The notes: generated from the sequence alone by a model not told the origin. 64,000 nt of DNA from Rhodanobacter denitrificans (GCF_000230695.2 NC_020541.1:1984001-2048000); one strand, 5' to 3'; positions 37,440 through 47,144 are shown, counted from the first letter of the stretch. Made by a program: numbers and translations.

Positions 37440-38351
37440 ATGGTCCGACCGCTTTCGGCTCCGCTCCCGACGCCTAAGATGGCCGACGAGCTGCAGCAGG
37501 CTTTCGACTACTTCAATGAGCGACTATTCCACGGCGTGCTGCCGCCTTGCTTGATCACGCTCCAGCGCGAACGGGCCACCTTCGGTTACTTCCACGCGAA
37601 ACGCTTTGTGAGCGCCGATGGTCGGGCGTTTACGCACGAGCTGGCACTCAATCCCAGCTACTTTGTCGCGCGCACCCTCAAGGCCACGCTAAGCACCCTG
37701 TGCCACGAGCTCGTGCATCTGCAACAGGAAATCTGTGGAACGCCTGGCCGCCGCGGCTATCACAATGCCGAGTGGGCGACTTTCATGAAGTGCATCGGGC
37801 TCATGCCATCCGACACGGGCGCTCCTGGTGGTCGGGAGACCGGCGAGCGCGTATCGCACTACATCGTCGATGGTGGCTTATTCGACGTGGCCGCCGACGA
37901 TCTTCTCAACGACCAGTTCGTGCTGTCGTGGATCGACCGCTATGCCACTGCCGTCCCAGTCGGCATGCGGGTGCCGGAGAACTATCGAGCGAAGGAAATT
38001 CCCAACACGACGGCCCCTCAAATTCCCGACCCAGCGAACGATGGAGATGTGGGCCCATTGCAGGCTTCTTCGCAACTCACTTCCTTGGCCGCCTCCGAGC
38101 TTTTGGATGAAATCGACCCCCGAGACATGCCCGAGGTGGCGTACCGCGGTACCGCGCAACTCATCAAGTGGCCCTCGGATGCGCGCAACGGCTCCCGTCG
38201 CACAAAATACAAGTGCCCTGGTTGCAAGGCGCAAGTCTGGGGCAAGCCCAAGTTGGACATTCGCTGTGGACATTGTGGCGGCCGTCAGTACGAGGTCGAA
38301 ACGGACGTCCACGCCTACGGCGCCCGACGTACCGCTGAGTTGAAGAACTGA
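37440..38351 (+). CDS. SprT-like zinc metalloprotease with C-terminal zinc ribbon
   Basis: 303 aa. The SprT-like domain starts AFDYFNERLFHGVLPPCLIT and has the active site CHELVHLQQ (His89, Glu90, His93) with a third ligand His108 in RRGYHNAEW. A linker of ~100 residues leads to a C-terminal zinc ribbon (KCPGC and CGHCGG). Eukaryotic SPRTN relatives cleave DNA-protein crosslinks, but the bacterial role is unknown. GGAGG precedes the start. A paralogue lies at 50500-51543. It neighbours an SRAP-domain gene, another protein class that acts on DNA-protein crosslinks. Confidence 0.88.
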   Translation: MVRPLSAPLPTPKMADELQQAFDYFNERLFHGVLPPCLITLQRERATFGYFHAKRFVSADGRAFTHELALNPSYFVARTLKATLSTLCHELVHLQQEICGTPGRRGYHNAEWATFMKCIGLMPSDTGAPGGRETGERVSHYIVDGGLFDVAADDLLNDQFVLSWIDRYATAVPVGMRVPENYRAKEIPNTTAPQIPDPANDGDVGPLQASSQLTSLAASELLDEIDPRDMPEVAYRGTAQLIKWPSDARNGSRRTKYKCPGCKAQVWGKPKLDIRCGHCGGRQYEVETDVHAYGARRTAELKN

Positions 38352-38367
38352 CCAGCGCTCCGCGGTG

Positions 38368-39336
38368 CTAGGCCGCGAGACGGTGCTCGTAGTACGGGCG
38401 CGGGCGATCGTCGAGGATGGCGTATTGCGCCGACAGGTTCGTCGGGTCGGGCTGCAACCACGCGTCGAGATTTTCGGGCTTGATCTGGATGACGAAGCGG
38501 TCGTGTCCTGCCGCGGCCACCTCCGGCGGCGGGTCATCGGTGATGGCGGCGAACGAGTAGAGGTCCTGCTCCCCTGCGCGTCCCTTCGTGCAGGACCACA
38601 GGCACGCAATCATCATGTACTGTCGCGGCTCCGGGCGGAACTCCAGCACCACGTTTTCTGGCGCCTCCCCAGGCACTAGCTCGCGACCTTCGGCGGCGTG
38701 CCGCCACACGTTCTCGTACACCGCGTCGGCAACGATGACGCCGTGCTGGTGGCCAAAGAGCCGCCCCCACGACGCTTCGAGGCGATCGCGGCGGGCGTTG
38801 TAGGACCCCGGGTATTTGCGCTCGACGGCCTCCGTCCATCCAGGCATGCGGCATTGGTATCGCATGGGCACGAGGATGCGCCGGCCTTCGTGGGCAATCA
38901 GAACGGGCGCGTAGCTGCCGGGGTAGATTCGCGCATCGTTCGGCTCCAAGGTCTTGCGCTCCAACACCCGAAGAGCGCGCTGGGCCGCTTGTACCTTGTT
39001 GGTCGCGATGCGCGCCTCGTTCGCCGCCTTCTTCGTCGGGCGCGGCGAGTCGAGCACAACCTGTGCATCAGCAAGGCGCTCGGATTGCTCGGTGATCTCC
39101 TTGCGCAGTTGGTCGGCACGGGTGCGATCACCTTCGGCGACGAGCTTGGCCAGCCCCATCTCCTCTGGCCCGCGCGGATGCCGAAAACTGGCACGCATGG
39201 CCTTGGGAATCTTTTGCCATCCGCCGTCGGCGTTCTTCTGCCAGAACAACGCTGCGTAGCGCCGGATGCTCAGCTCCGCGCCAAACTCCCGTTCGTAGTC
39301 CCTGAAGCCCGCCCACACCTCGGCCGAGTAGCACAT
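38368..39336 (-). CDS. SRAP-domain protein (YedK/HMCES-like), divergent form
   Basis: 322 aa. It begins MCYSAE, so Cys2 is available after Met removal as in SRAP proteins, which link covalently to abasic sites in single-stranded DNA. Further family elements: YNARRDRLE (Asn and Glu of the active site), GVIVADAVYE and GHDRFVI near the end. Residues 20-150 contain an inserted, partly coiled-coil segment, so it is ~100 residues longer than YedK. It converges on the SprT-like gene with a 16-bp gap. A standard-length SRAP protein is at 47206-47880. Confidence 0.88.
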   Translation of the reverse strand: MCYSAEVWAGFRDYEREFGAELSIRRYAALFWQKNADGGWQKIPKAMRASFRHPRGPEEMGLAKLVAEGDRTRADQLRKEITEQSERLADAQVVLDSPRPTKKAANEARIATNKVQAAQRALRVLERKTLEPNDARIYPGSYAPVLIAHEGRRILVPMRYQCRMPGWTEAVERKYPGSYNARRDRLEASWGRLFGHQHGVIVADAVYENVWRHAAEGRELVPGEAPENVVLEFRPEPRQYMMIACLWSCTKGRAGEQDLYSFAAITDDPPPEVAAAGHDRFVIQIKPENLDAWLQPDPTNLSAQYAILDDRPRPYYEHRLAA

Positions 39337-39503
39337 AACCGCTTCCTCGTATGTCGCCTAACTGTCCATCCTACCCGCTCGATGTCATCGGTGTGGCGAC
39401 CGCGGGGCAGCCGGCGTCATCGTCTACCCGGCACCTGGCGGCCCGCCGTTGCATGGAGTTATCAGCGTGGTAGAACACCATCTCCAACGAGGAGGGCTAG
39501 TTC

Positions 39504-39794
39504 ATGGATACGCTTCCGGTGATCGGTGACCAGGTGCATTTTCCTGGCAACCTGGTTGTCGGCCCGTGCGATGGCGTCGTCGAGAACGTCCGGCGCGCCT
39601 TTCGGCTCGGGACGCGAGTCGCGCTTCCCGTCACGGATTGGTTCGCGAGGATTCGTCCGGACGCGTTGCCAAAGCCGTGGGCGTACGGATCGCGTTCGAG
39701 TGTTTTCGAAGCGCGCGTGGGGGACCTAGAGTCGATCCCGCAAAGGGCCGCCTCGGTCACCGGCCCGCGCGACGGGGGTGCTGCGGCGGTGTGA
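39504..39794 (+). CDS. Hypothetical 96-aa protein
   Basis: A good ribosome site (GAGGAGG) precedes the ATG. The product begins MDTLPVIGDQVHFPGNLVVG, with a possible small beta-barrel (GDQVHF, GVVENVRRAF) and a Gly/Ala tail. No recognised family. It converges on dnaE2 with a 65-bp gap. Moderate confidence rests on the ribosome site alone. Confidence 0.5.
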   Translation: MDTLPVIGDQVHFPGNLVVGPCDGVVENVRRAFRLGTRVALPVTDWFARIRPDALPKPWAYGSRSSVFEARVGDLESIPQRAASVTGPRDGGAAAV

Positions 39795-39859
39795 CCTCGG
39801 TGGGCCATCGCTTCTGCCCACCACCCGCCCTTCCGTCCGAGTCTGACGCTCTGCCCATC

Positions 39860-42800
39860 TCAGTCTCGATCGAGGCGCGCGACGTGCGCAGCGATGAGGT
39901 GTGTCACACCGTCCACGTGCTCGATCCGACCGTCCACGCGCACAGGCCCACCGGACCGCAGCGCGATCGCGCATTCCTCCGCCAGATCCGGCCATACCAC
40001 GACGTTCAGCCACGCTGTTTCGTCCTCGAGCGTGAGAAAGGTCACGCCGCGTGCCGCCGGCGGCCGCTGGCGCAAACCGATCAGGCCAACGACGCGCATT
40101 CGCCGCTGGTGCGGTGCTCGACGTGCCTCATCCAGAGTCGCCACGCCACGTCCCGCGAGCGCTGGCCTGACCAGTGCCATCGGGTGGCCGGCAGGGGTGA
40201 GGCCCATCGCTGCATAGTTGGCGGCCATGTCTTCGCCGGGGGTCGGTGGGCGCAGCATTGGCGCCGCTTCCACGGTACTGCCGAAGAGCGGCAAGGTCGC
40301 CTCGATGCCGCTGGCCACCCAGCGGGACACGTGACGGTGACCGGCCAGGCCGGCAAGCGCGCCGGCGTCGGCGAGCAGCGGCAGATCGCGCTGGTCGAGC
40401 GCGGCGCGGCGCGCCAGATCCGCAACGTCGTTGAACCGCATCTCGCTGCGCGCAGCCAGGAGCCTCGCCGCGCTGTCGACACGGAACCCGCTGATCTCGC
40501 GCAGGCCCAGCCGCACCACCGGCGCGCCCCTCACATCGCCTGGCTGCAGTGGGCGGCCGCCAGGCCCCTCCAGGTGCGAATCCCATCCGCTCACGTTCAC
40601 GTCCGGCGGGCGCGTGGCGATGCCGTGGCGACGGGCGTCCTGCAATAACTGATCCCTGGTGTAGAACCCGGCTGGCTGGGCGTTGAGCAGCGCGGCGAGG
40701 AACGCGGCCGGGTAATGGGCGCGGAGCCACGCAGAAGCGTACGCGAGCAGCGCGAAGGAGGCTGCGTGGCTCTCGGGAAATCCGTAGGCGCCGAAGCCGA
40801 GGATCATTTCGAACACCTGCTCCGCGAAGCCCTCGGTGTAGCCGCGCTCGGCCATACCGGCGAGCAGGCGCGTGCGGAAGTGCTCCATGGTGCCGTGCCG
40901 CTCCCAGGCGCCCATCGAGCGGCGCAACTGGTCAGCCTCGCCCGCCGAGAAGCCGGCGGCGACCACCGCAAGCTGCATCACCTGCTCCTGGAAGATCGGC
41001 ACGCCGAGCGTGCGCTCCAGCACGCCCTTGACCGCCTCCGACGGGTAACTCGGCGCTTCCCTGCCCTGTCGACGGCGCAGATACGGGTGAACCATGCCGC
41101 CCTGGATCGGTCCGGGCCTGATGATGGCCGTCTGAACCACCAGGTCATAAAAGCACTGTGGCCGCATGCGCGGCAGCATCGCCATCTGCGCCCTGCTCTC
41201 GACTTGAAACACACCTACCGTGTCGGCGCGCCGGAGCATCGCGTAGGTGGCCGGGTCCTCGGCCGGAATGTCCGCCATCGACAGGGAGACGCCGTGGTGG
41301 CGTCGGATGAGGTCGAACGTCCGACGTAAGGCAGACAGCATGCCCAGTGCCAGGATGTCGACCTTGAGCAGGCCCAAGGTCGACAAATCGTTCTTGTCGT
41401 ACTGGATGATCGTGCGCCCTTCCATCGTTGCCGGCTCGACCGGCACCAGTTCGGCGAGCGGCGCCGCGCTGATGACGAAACCGCCGACGTGTTGCGAAAG
41501 ATGCCGCGGCGTGCCGACCAGCTGCATGGCCAGCACCAGCAGGCGGCGCATCGCCGGCGTGTCGGTGTCGATACCCGTCTCGGCCAGGCGCGTCGGCATC
41601 GTCGCGGCGTCGCCCCATCCGTCCATCGCACGGGCCAGCCGGTCGATCAGATCAGGATCGAGGTCGAGCGCACGGCCCACGTCGCGCACCGCGCTGCGTG
41701 GCCGGTAGGTGGTGATCGCTGCGGTCAGCGCCGCGCGGTCGCGGCCGTACCGCGCATAGATGAACTGAATGACTTCCTCGCGCCGTTCGTGCTCGAAATC
41801 GACGTCGATGTCTGGTGGTTCATGGCGCTCTTTTGATAGGAAGCGCTCGAACAGTAGATGCCCGCGTTCGGGGTCGACCTCGGTTATACCCAGGGCGTAG
41901 CAGACTACGGAGTTCGCGGCCGAGCCGCGGCCCTGGCAGAGGATCTGGCGCGATCGCGCAAAGGCGACGATGTCGTGGACGGTGAGGAAGAACGCCTCGT
42001 ATCCAAGGTCGGCGATCAGCGCCAGCTCGTGGTCGATCTGTGCCGCCTGCGGCGCCGGCACCCCGTTGGGCCAGCGCCGCGCCGCGCCCTCGGCCACCAG
42101 CGCGCGCAGCCACGCCGCCGGCGCAACACCGGCCGGCACGCTGTCCAGCGGCGGCCGGCACCCGAGCGTGCCGAGATCCAGCCGGCAGCGTGCGGCGATG
42201 CGCAGTGTCTCGGCGATCAGCGCCGGCGGATACAGCGCCGCGAGATCCGTTGGCGCGCGCAGGTGGCGCTCGCCGTTCGGGAACAGCTCGCCGGCGGCGG
42301 CAGTGACGGATTTGCCCAGGCGGATCGTGGTCACGGTGTCCTGCAGCGCACGTTGGCTGCGCGTGGCCATGTGCACGTCGCCGGCGGCGACCAGCGGCAG
42401 GCCGGTGGCAGCGCCGATACCGGTACACGTGGCCAGCGCCTCCGCGTCTCGGTCGCCGCGGTGAAGCTCCACGCCGAGCCACGCGCCACCCGGCAGCATG
42501 GTGGCCAGGCGCGCGGCCCAGCCGCGGCACGCCGCCGGCACCGCGCCATGACGATCGACCGCACACAGGAGGGCCAGCACGCCAACGTGGTCGCCCTCAA
42601 GATCACTCCAGCGTGCCTCGTACCGGCCCTTCGGCGCGCGGGCACGCGCGGCGGTGATGAGGCGGCACAGGGTCGCGTAGCCGGCGCGGTCCTCGGCGAG
42701 CAGCACCAGGCGCGCGCCATCCTCGAGCGCCAGCTCGGTACCGACGATCAGCGGCAGGCCCGTCGCGCGGGATGCCTCCAGCGCGCGGACGATGCCGGCG

Positions 42801-42931
42801 AAACTGCATTCGTCAGTGATCGCGAGGGCGTGGTAGCCCAGCGCCGCCGCGCGCTCGAACAGCACGCGCGCGCTGGCCACGCCGCGTAAGAAGGAGAGGC
42901 TCGAGAGGCAGTGGAGTTCGGCGTAAGTCAC
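39860..42931 (-). CDS. dnaE2: Error-prone DNA polymerase DnaE2 (ImuC)
   Basis: 1023 aa. The PHP domain opens with YAELHCLSSLSFLRGVASA. The polymerase core shows LCQGRGSAANSVVCYALGIT, the catalytic acid motif PPDIDVDFEHERREEVIQ and the helix-hairpin-helix region IIRPGPIQGGMVHPYL. The OB fold is near the C-terminus (RMRVVGLIGLRQRPPAARG). DnaE2 performs damage-induced mutagenic synthesis with ImuA/ImuB. GTG start with GGAG 9 nt upstream. It normally follows imuB directly; here 1.55 kb and two opposite-strand genes separate them, so it probably needs its own promoter. Confidence 0.95.
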   Translation of the reverse strand: MTYAELHCLSSLSFLRGVASARVLFERAAALGYHALAITDECSFAGIVRALEASRATGLPLIVGTELALEDGARLVLLAEDRAGYATLCRLITAARARAPKGRYEARWSDLEGDHVGVLALLCAVDRHGAVPAACRGWAARLATMLPGGAWLGVELHRGDRDAEALATCTGIGAATGLPLVAAGDVHMATRSQRALQDTVTTIRLGKSVTAAAGELFPNGERHLRAPTDLAALYPPALIAETLRIAARCRLDLGTLGCRPPLDSVPAGVAPAAWLRALVAEGAARRWPNGVPAPQAAQIDHELALIADLGYEAFFLTVHDIVAFARSRQILCQGRGSAANSVVCYALGITEVDPERGHLLFERFLSKERHEPPDIDVDFEHERREEVIQFIYARYGRDRAALTAAITTYRPRSAVRDVGRALDLDPDLIDRLARAMDGWGDAATMPTRLAETGIDTDTPAMRRLLVLAMQLVGTPRHLSQHVGGFVISAAPLAELVPVEPATMEGRTIIQYDKNDLSTLGLLKVDILALGMLSALRRTFDLIRRHHGVSLSMADIPAEDPATYAMLRRADTVGVFQVESRAQMAMLPRMRPQCFYDLVVQTAIIRPGPIQGGMVHPYLRRRQGREAPSYPSEAVKGVLERTLGVPIFQEQVMQLAVVAAGFSAGEADQLRRSMGAWERHGTMEHFRTRLLAGMAERGYTEGFAEQVFEMILGFGAYGFPESHAASFALLAYASAWLRAHYPAAFLAALLNAQPAGFYTRDQLLQDARRHGIATRPPDVNVSGWDSHLEGPGGRPLQPGDVRGAPVVRLGLREISGFRVDSAARLLAARSEMRFNDVADLARRAALDQRDLPLLADAGALAGLAGHRHVSRWVASGIEATLPLFGSTVEAAPMLRPPTPGEDMAANYAAMGLTPAGHPMALVRPALAGRGVATLDEARRAPHQRRMRVVGLIGLRQRPPAARGVTFLTLEDETAWLNVVVWPDLAEECAIALRSGGPVRVDGRIEHVDGVTHLIAAHVARLDRD

Positions 42932-43020
42932 GGCACGACGCTCCGGCTGGTGCCCCCGGCCGGCAGCGTCGCTGATGGACGCGGGAGTACACTTTGCACC
43001 GGCAGGAAGGGGAAATCGAG

Positions 43021-43536
43021 ATGGGGTTCGGACCGGATCACGCGAGAGCTGCGGGGCATGCGCTCATCACGATGCGCATGCACTACTCCAACCCCCAAAC
43101 CACGGAACGTGGTCTGGACCCAATCTTCTACGCGTACCTGACTGGCGCCCATCCTGGGGTACCGGTGTCGCGGCAAAAACATGTGCACTTCCACCGTGTA
43201 GCCAAACCCAGCCGCATCGACTTCCGGATCGGTAGCACCTCCCCCACCGTGCTCGAGCTGGCGGTCCGCAAACCCACTGGCATGTCGGAGCTGTACGGAC
43301 CCACGAACCACAGCGAGTTGATCAAACTCTCGAAGATCCCCAGGTCCCAGGCCGCCGCGCGCATCCTGCTGCTCATCGACCTGGCGCCGGCGCCGATCAC
43401 TCAAGACGCGCTCCGCGCCTCGTACGCTCCGCTGCATGCTGGCCGTGGGCGCAAAGTCCGCGAGTCCGTGACGGTGGTCTATGTCCATGGCGAGCTGGAT
43501 TACAGCTTCTGCTGGTCGCCCTTCCGCAGCATCTGA
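43021..43536 (+). CDS. Hypothetical 171-aa protein inserted in the imu cassette
   Basis: A purine-rich GGAAGGGG precedes the ATG. The product (MGFGPDHARAAGHALI start; SRIDFRIGSTSPTVLELAVR; VTVVYVHGELDYSFCW near the end) is not recognised. No signal peptide or membrane helix. It is encoded opposite to imuB and dnaE2, with 89 bp between it and the start of dnaE2, so the two may share a divergent promoter region. Confidence 0.65.
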   Translation: MGFGPDHARAAGHALITMRMHYSNPQTTERGLDPIFYAYLTGAHPGVPVSRQKHVHFHRVAKPSRIDFRIGSTSPTVLELAVRKPTGMSELYGPTNHSELIKLSKIPRSQAAARILLLIDLAPAPITQDALRASYAPLHAGRGRKVRESVTVVYVHGELDYSFCWSPFRSI

Positions 43537-43734
43537 CACGGCGTGGGCCATACCGGTACCGCTGCCGCGCTCCTGCCATCGTGGTACGCTCAGCCTCGGC
43601 GTCGACCGGCGCCAGCTGCTCACCGATGGCAAAGCCTCGCGGCACGGTTTCCACCCTTCAATCCCTGATTCCCCTCTGCAGGCGAATCTTGGCAGTGAGC
43701 ACCGGGCGTTCGCCTCCAGCGAGGAGTCAGCGTC

Positions 43735-44469
43735 ATGCGTTTCATCCCCACCACGACCGCGAAGGTCGAATCCCTCAAGAAGCAAGCCAAACGCATTCAG
43801 CGCAATGGTGGCGGCAGGCACGCCGACCTGCTGAATCGCGTTGCGCGCACCGCCGGGTATGAGCACTGGCACCACGTCACGCTGTGTCAGCGCGAGACAG
43901 AAGGCGTCAAGGAGGACCGGTCGCTTCGGTCCACCATCGCGAAGATCCTCACCCTCGAGGAGCGCGGCCAGGTCGGCATCGTCGGTACCGGATCGGAAAC
44001 CTCGACCACGCAGCCCTTCCTCCTCTTTTCCACCGGCCTCGGCGACGCGTGGCTGCTGGACCCGATCGGGCACAAGGCCTGTTGCCTCATGTGGCGCGGT
44101 GAGCGGCGATCGCCCACGATCCGCGACGAGCCTGAGCGACTGGAAATCCTCTGGGAAGGGCACTACGAGTTGCGCGGCGCGTTCTTCGAGGTCGACCTGG
44201 ACCATCCTCTGATCGGCCACCGCGCCATTGGGGGGTATCCGATTGACGGGCTGCGGGAGTTCCTGCTCCCGGCGCAGCCGGCCGAGGAGTCGATCGGCCA
44301 GGTGTTTGGCCAGGACGATGCTGTGCCCCTCACGCCCGACTTGATTCGGCAGTTGGAGCATGAGGGTTGGCAGGCGGAACAGCTCACCGCAGCAGCACGC
44401 CAGGGCGCCCTCTACTCGCCCACGCGGAACGGAATTCTCTTTCCGTCGATGCAGGAGCCGAAGTTCTAA
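43735..44469 (+). CDS. Hypothetical 244-aa protein with small N-terminal helical domain
   Basis: GAGGAG precedes the ATG. The first ~55 residues (KVESLKKQAKRIQRNGG, LLNRVARTAGYEHWHHV) match a short helical domain that recurs at the start of many plasmid- and island-encoded proteins of unknown role. The remaining ~190 residues are unrecognised; no membrane segment. It converges on imuB with a 13-bp gap. Together with the preceding gene it forms the insert that splits imuB from dnaE2. Confidence 0.7.
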   Translation: MRFIPTTTAKVESLKKQAKRIQRNGGGRHADLLNRVARTAGYEHWHHVTLCQRETEGVKEDRSLRSTIAKILTLEERGQVGIVGTGSETSTTQPFLLFSTGLGDAWLLDPIGHKACCLMWRGERRSPTIRDEPERLEILWEGHYELRGAFFEVDLDHPLIGHRAIGGYPIDGLREFLLPAQPAEESIGQVFGQDDAVPLTPDLIRQLEHEGWQAEQLTAAARQGALYSPTRNGILFPSMQEPKF

Positions 44470-44482
44470 GGACGACACGGCG

Positions 44483-45868
44483 TCACCCGAACCAGCCGTG
44501 CACGAACCAGGCGTCCGTGCGCAGGTCCTGGTAGACCCACCACGTGGCGCCGGCGTCGCCGCGCGCCACGTAGTAGTCGCGCCGGCTGTCGCCGCCGTCC
44601 CACCAGCCCGACTCCATGCGCTCCGGCCCGGCCAGCAGCCGCGCCGGATCGCACCGCCACGGCACCGGCGCCGGCAGCAGCCAGGCCGGTCGCCGCCGCG
44701 GCGACACCGCCGCAGTGTCCTCGCCGGCGAGCAGCACGCGGCGCTGCGCGCGCTCCGGCCGCGGATCGGCGACGGCGGCCAGGCCGTAGACAGCGGCATC
44801 CCCCAGGCGTGCGCGCAGGCGGTCGAGCAGCGCGACCAGTTGCTCATCGCCATCGTCACCGAAAAGCTGCGCCGCTCCGAGCGCTTCCCGGGCCGCATCA
44901 AGACGGAGCTGCATGGCGACTACGGGCCCTGGCCACGGTGCACTGGCCAGCCGCGCGACCGTGAGGTCCAGCAGCTGCCGGGCATCAGCCGTGCCGGCGG
45001 CGGCCGCAACGGCGATCGCGGCGTCGGCGCGAGCGTCGGTACGCAGCACCAGCGACCAAGCCGTCGCGCGCTCGCCACGGCACGCAACGTGGGCGGCCAT
45101 ATCACCCAGCAGTCGGCGCAGAGGGAACTGCAGGATCTCCACGCTGGCCAGCGCATCGTCCCAGTCGGCTTCGCGCACGAACCTCGCCGGCGGGACCCAG
45201 CTCTCGCGCGGATCGGGACGCTCGCCCAGCAGGCGCGCCAGCAGCGTCACCGCCGGCACGCCGAGCCGGCGCGCAAGGCCCGCACGCGGCAGGGCCAGCA
45301 CGTCGCTGACTCGCCTGGCGCCTATCCGGCGCAGCAGCTGGTGCGCGGCCGGCGGCAGCGGAAGCGCCGACGCCGGCAGGTCGGTCAGCGCGGAGCGCAG
45401 CTCCTGGAGGTTGGCCACCGTGGTACCCGGCCGATACCCGGCCAGCATGGCGGCCGCCGCCGGCGTCGGCGCAATCGCGGCGCGCCAAGTCACCGCGGCA
45501 TCCTCGAAGGCGCCCCGTGCCGCCCGGCGCACGCCGGCCAGCCCGCCGAGCATCCTCCGGCTCCCGCCCACCTCACCCAGCAGCGTGTCCGTTTCCGGCG
45601 CCAGCATCACCTGCGATGTGATCGTCGCCAGCCTCGGCGCAAGGTCGGCCAGCGCTCTGCCCCGCGAGGCGGCATCGGTATGGCGCACCTCCAGCGGCGA
45701 CAGGAGCGCCCGCGCGGTGGCCACGCGCATACCCGGCTGGATGCCTGCCGCCTGCGCGAGCGGACAGGCCTGCCGCACCACGCCGTCAACGGCGACTCGG
45801 CCCACGCCGGTCGCCCCGGGCGGCACCTCAACCGCGAGCGAGGGAAACTGGCAGGCGAGCCACAGCAT
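44483..45868 (-). CDS. imuB: ImuB, catalytically inactive Y-family polymerase-like protein
   Basis: 461 aa. Y-family polymerase fold without the catalytic carboxylates: start MLWLACQFPSLAVEV, little-finger and HhH regions (LLRRIGARRVSDVLALPRAG), and a C-terminal DUF6504-type domain (GWWDGGDSRRDYYVARGDAG). ImuB bridges DnaE2 to the beta clamp in the mutasome. It overlaps imuA by 41 bp, so they are translationally coupled. Usually followed by dnaE2, here by unrelated DNA. Confidence 0.92.
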   Translation of the reverse strand: MLWLACQFPSLAVEVPPGATGVGRVAVDGVVRQACPLAQAAGIQPGMRVATARALLSPLEVRHTDAASRGRALADLAPRLATITSQVMLAPETDTLLGEVGGSRRMLGGLAGVRRAARGAFEDAAVTWRAAIAPTPAAAAMLAGYRPGTTVANLQELRSALTDLPASALPLPPAAHQLLRRIGARRVSDVLALPRAGLARRLGVPAVTLLARLLGERPDPRESWVPPARFVREADWDDALASVEILQFPLRRLLGDMAAHVACRGERATAWSLVLRTDARADAAIAVAAAAGTADARQLLDLTVARLASAPWPGPVVAMQLRLDAAREALGAAQLFGDDGDEQLVALLDRLRARLGDAAVYGLAAVADPRPERAQRRVLLAGEDTAAVSPRRRPAWLLPAPVPWRCDPARLLAGPERMESGWWDGGDSRRDYYVARGDAGATWWVYQDLRTDAWFVHGWFG

Positions 45869-46493
45869 CGCCCCACTCCAGGTGCACCGGTCCCACCGGC
45901 GGGCCGCGGCGTTTCATGACGTCGACCTGCAGCGCGCCGGTGCCGACGCTGCGCAAGCCCAGACGCAACGGCACGCCGTTGGCGACACTGGATGGCCGGC
46001 AGAAGACGAATCCGAGGCCACCGCCGGCGGCGATCGCCAGGCTGAGCCGGCGCGCGATGCGATCGTCCAGCGGCGACGGCCACCACAGCAGCGCCGCGGC
46101 GAAGGCGCCGCTGCGCAACACCTGCTCGGCCACCCAGCGTTGATCGCGGGCCTCGCGCGGACGGGCAACTGTGATGGCTCGCGGCGAGAGGCCCAGGCCA
46201 TGCAGGGCAGCGAGGCCAGGCTCCGCCGGTGGCGCGAGGAAGGCCACCCGCCCGGCACGCTCCGGCGACGCCAGCGCGCTGGCCAGCAGCCTCAGCTCAC
46301 CGATGCCGGCGTTGGCCAGCTGCAGCTCCACCAGTGCGCCGCGCGGCCAGCCGCCACCGGGCAGCACTGCATCGAGGGGTGCATACCCGCTGGGTACCGT
46401 GCCCCGCGGCTGCGCCGCCACCTCGCCGGCGCGGCGGACCCCGGCGACGCGAAGCTCGCCTTCCCACGGCAGATGGTGGACGACGGCAGACAT
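45828..46493 (-). CDS. imuA: ImuA, RecA-like SOS mutagenesis protein
   Basis: 221 aa. RecA/SulA-like fold with the conserved start SAVVHHLPWEGELRVAG, TVPSGYAPLDAVLPGGGWPR and GALVELQLANAGIGELRLL. ImuA is required for DnaE2-dependent mutagenesis and is reported to bind RecA. It follows lexA by 9 bp and overlaps imuB. Confidence 0.92.
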   Translation of the reverse strand: MSAVVHHLPWEGELRVAGVRRAGEVAAQPRGTVPSGYAPLDAVLPGGGWPRGALVELQLANAGIGELRLLASALASPERAGRVAFLAPPAEPGLAALHGLGLSPRAITVARPREARDQRWVAEQVLRSGAFAAALLWWPSPLDDRIARRLSLAIAAGGGLGFVFCRPSSVANGVPLRLGLRSVGTGALQVDVMKRRGPPVGPVHLEWGDAVARLPVSLARG

Positions 46494-46502
46494 GCTCCAC
46501 CT

Positions 46503-47144
46503 TCACCTGCGCGACGCCGCGCGGCCCCGCCGGCGGCCGAAGGTGCCGATTACCACCCCGAGGATGTCCAGCGACTGCTTCGGCCGCAGCGGCTGGTAGC
46601 GCGGGTCCGCATTGGCCGGCTGCAGGTAGCGGCCCTTGTCATCGCATGCGAGCAGCTTGAACGTCTCCTCGCCGTCGATCAGCGCGTACACGATCTCGCC
46701 CACATCCGCATGCTGGCGCACCTCATACACGGCGGTGTCGCCGTCCAGGAGCCCCATGTCGACCATCGAGTCGCCGCGGATGGGCGCAAGACGGGTGATG
46801 AGGGGATTGGGTGCCAGCCAGGCGTCGATCGAGCGGCGCTCCTCCGGCATGGTGTCCCCGGTATCCGGCACGCCGGCGGGCACGGGCCGGCCGATCGGGA
46901 AGCCGGCGAAGTTCCAGCCGGGCTTGAGCCGACCACCTGGGGCGCGGCCGACAATACCGGCCTTCTCCAGCCGGTCGATGATCCAAGCCAGGGTGCCCTT
47001 GCTGGTGATCTTGTGGGACTGCAGCGCCTCGAGCAGTTCGCTGAGGCTCGGCAGGATGCCGTGCTTGGCGTAGTAGGCGCGCAGCGCTTCCTCGACCGCT
47101 GGGGCGGATTGCGCAAACGGGATGGTGCGGCGCGCGGCGGGCAT
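46503..47144 (-). CDS. lexA: LexA-type SOS repressor (LexA2) of the imu cassette
   Basis: 213 aa. The N-terminal winged helix (LPSLSELLEALQSHKITSKG, LAWIIDRLEKAGIVG) is unlike E. coli LexA. The C-terminal peptidase domain is complete: cleavage site Ala90-Gly91 (VPAGVPD), Ser126 (GDSMVDMG) and Lys163 (ETFKLL), with the same spacing as in E. coli LexA. It is expected to repress its own operon until RecA filaments trigger self-cleavage. A palindrome upstream is the probable operator. Confidence 0.93.
   Translation of the reverse strand: MPAARRTIPFAQSAPAVEEALRAYYAKHGILPSLSELLEALQSHKITSKGTLAWIIDRLEKAGIVGRAPGGRLKPGWNFAGFPIGRPVPAGVPDTGDTMPEERRSIDAWLAPNPLITRLAPIRGDSMVDMGLLDGDTAVYEVRQHADVGEIVYALIDGEETFKLLACDDKGRYLQPANADPRYQPLRPKQSLDILGVVIGTFGRRRGRAASRR

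Noticed and set aside
42928..44901. 657-codon minus-strand frame between dnaE2 and imuB
   Set aside because: The two plus-strand genes here have ribosome sites and plausible composition; the minus frame has no homology and would be needed only to restore the usual cassette continuity.
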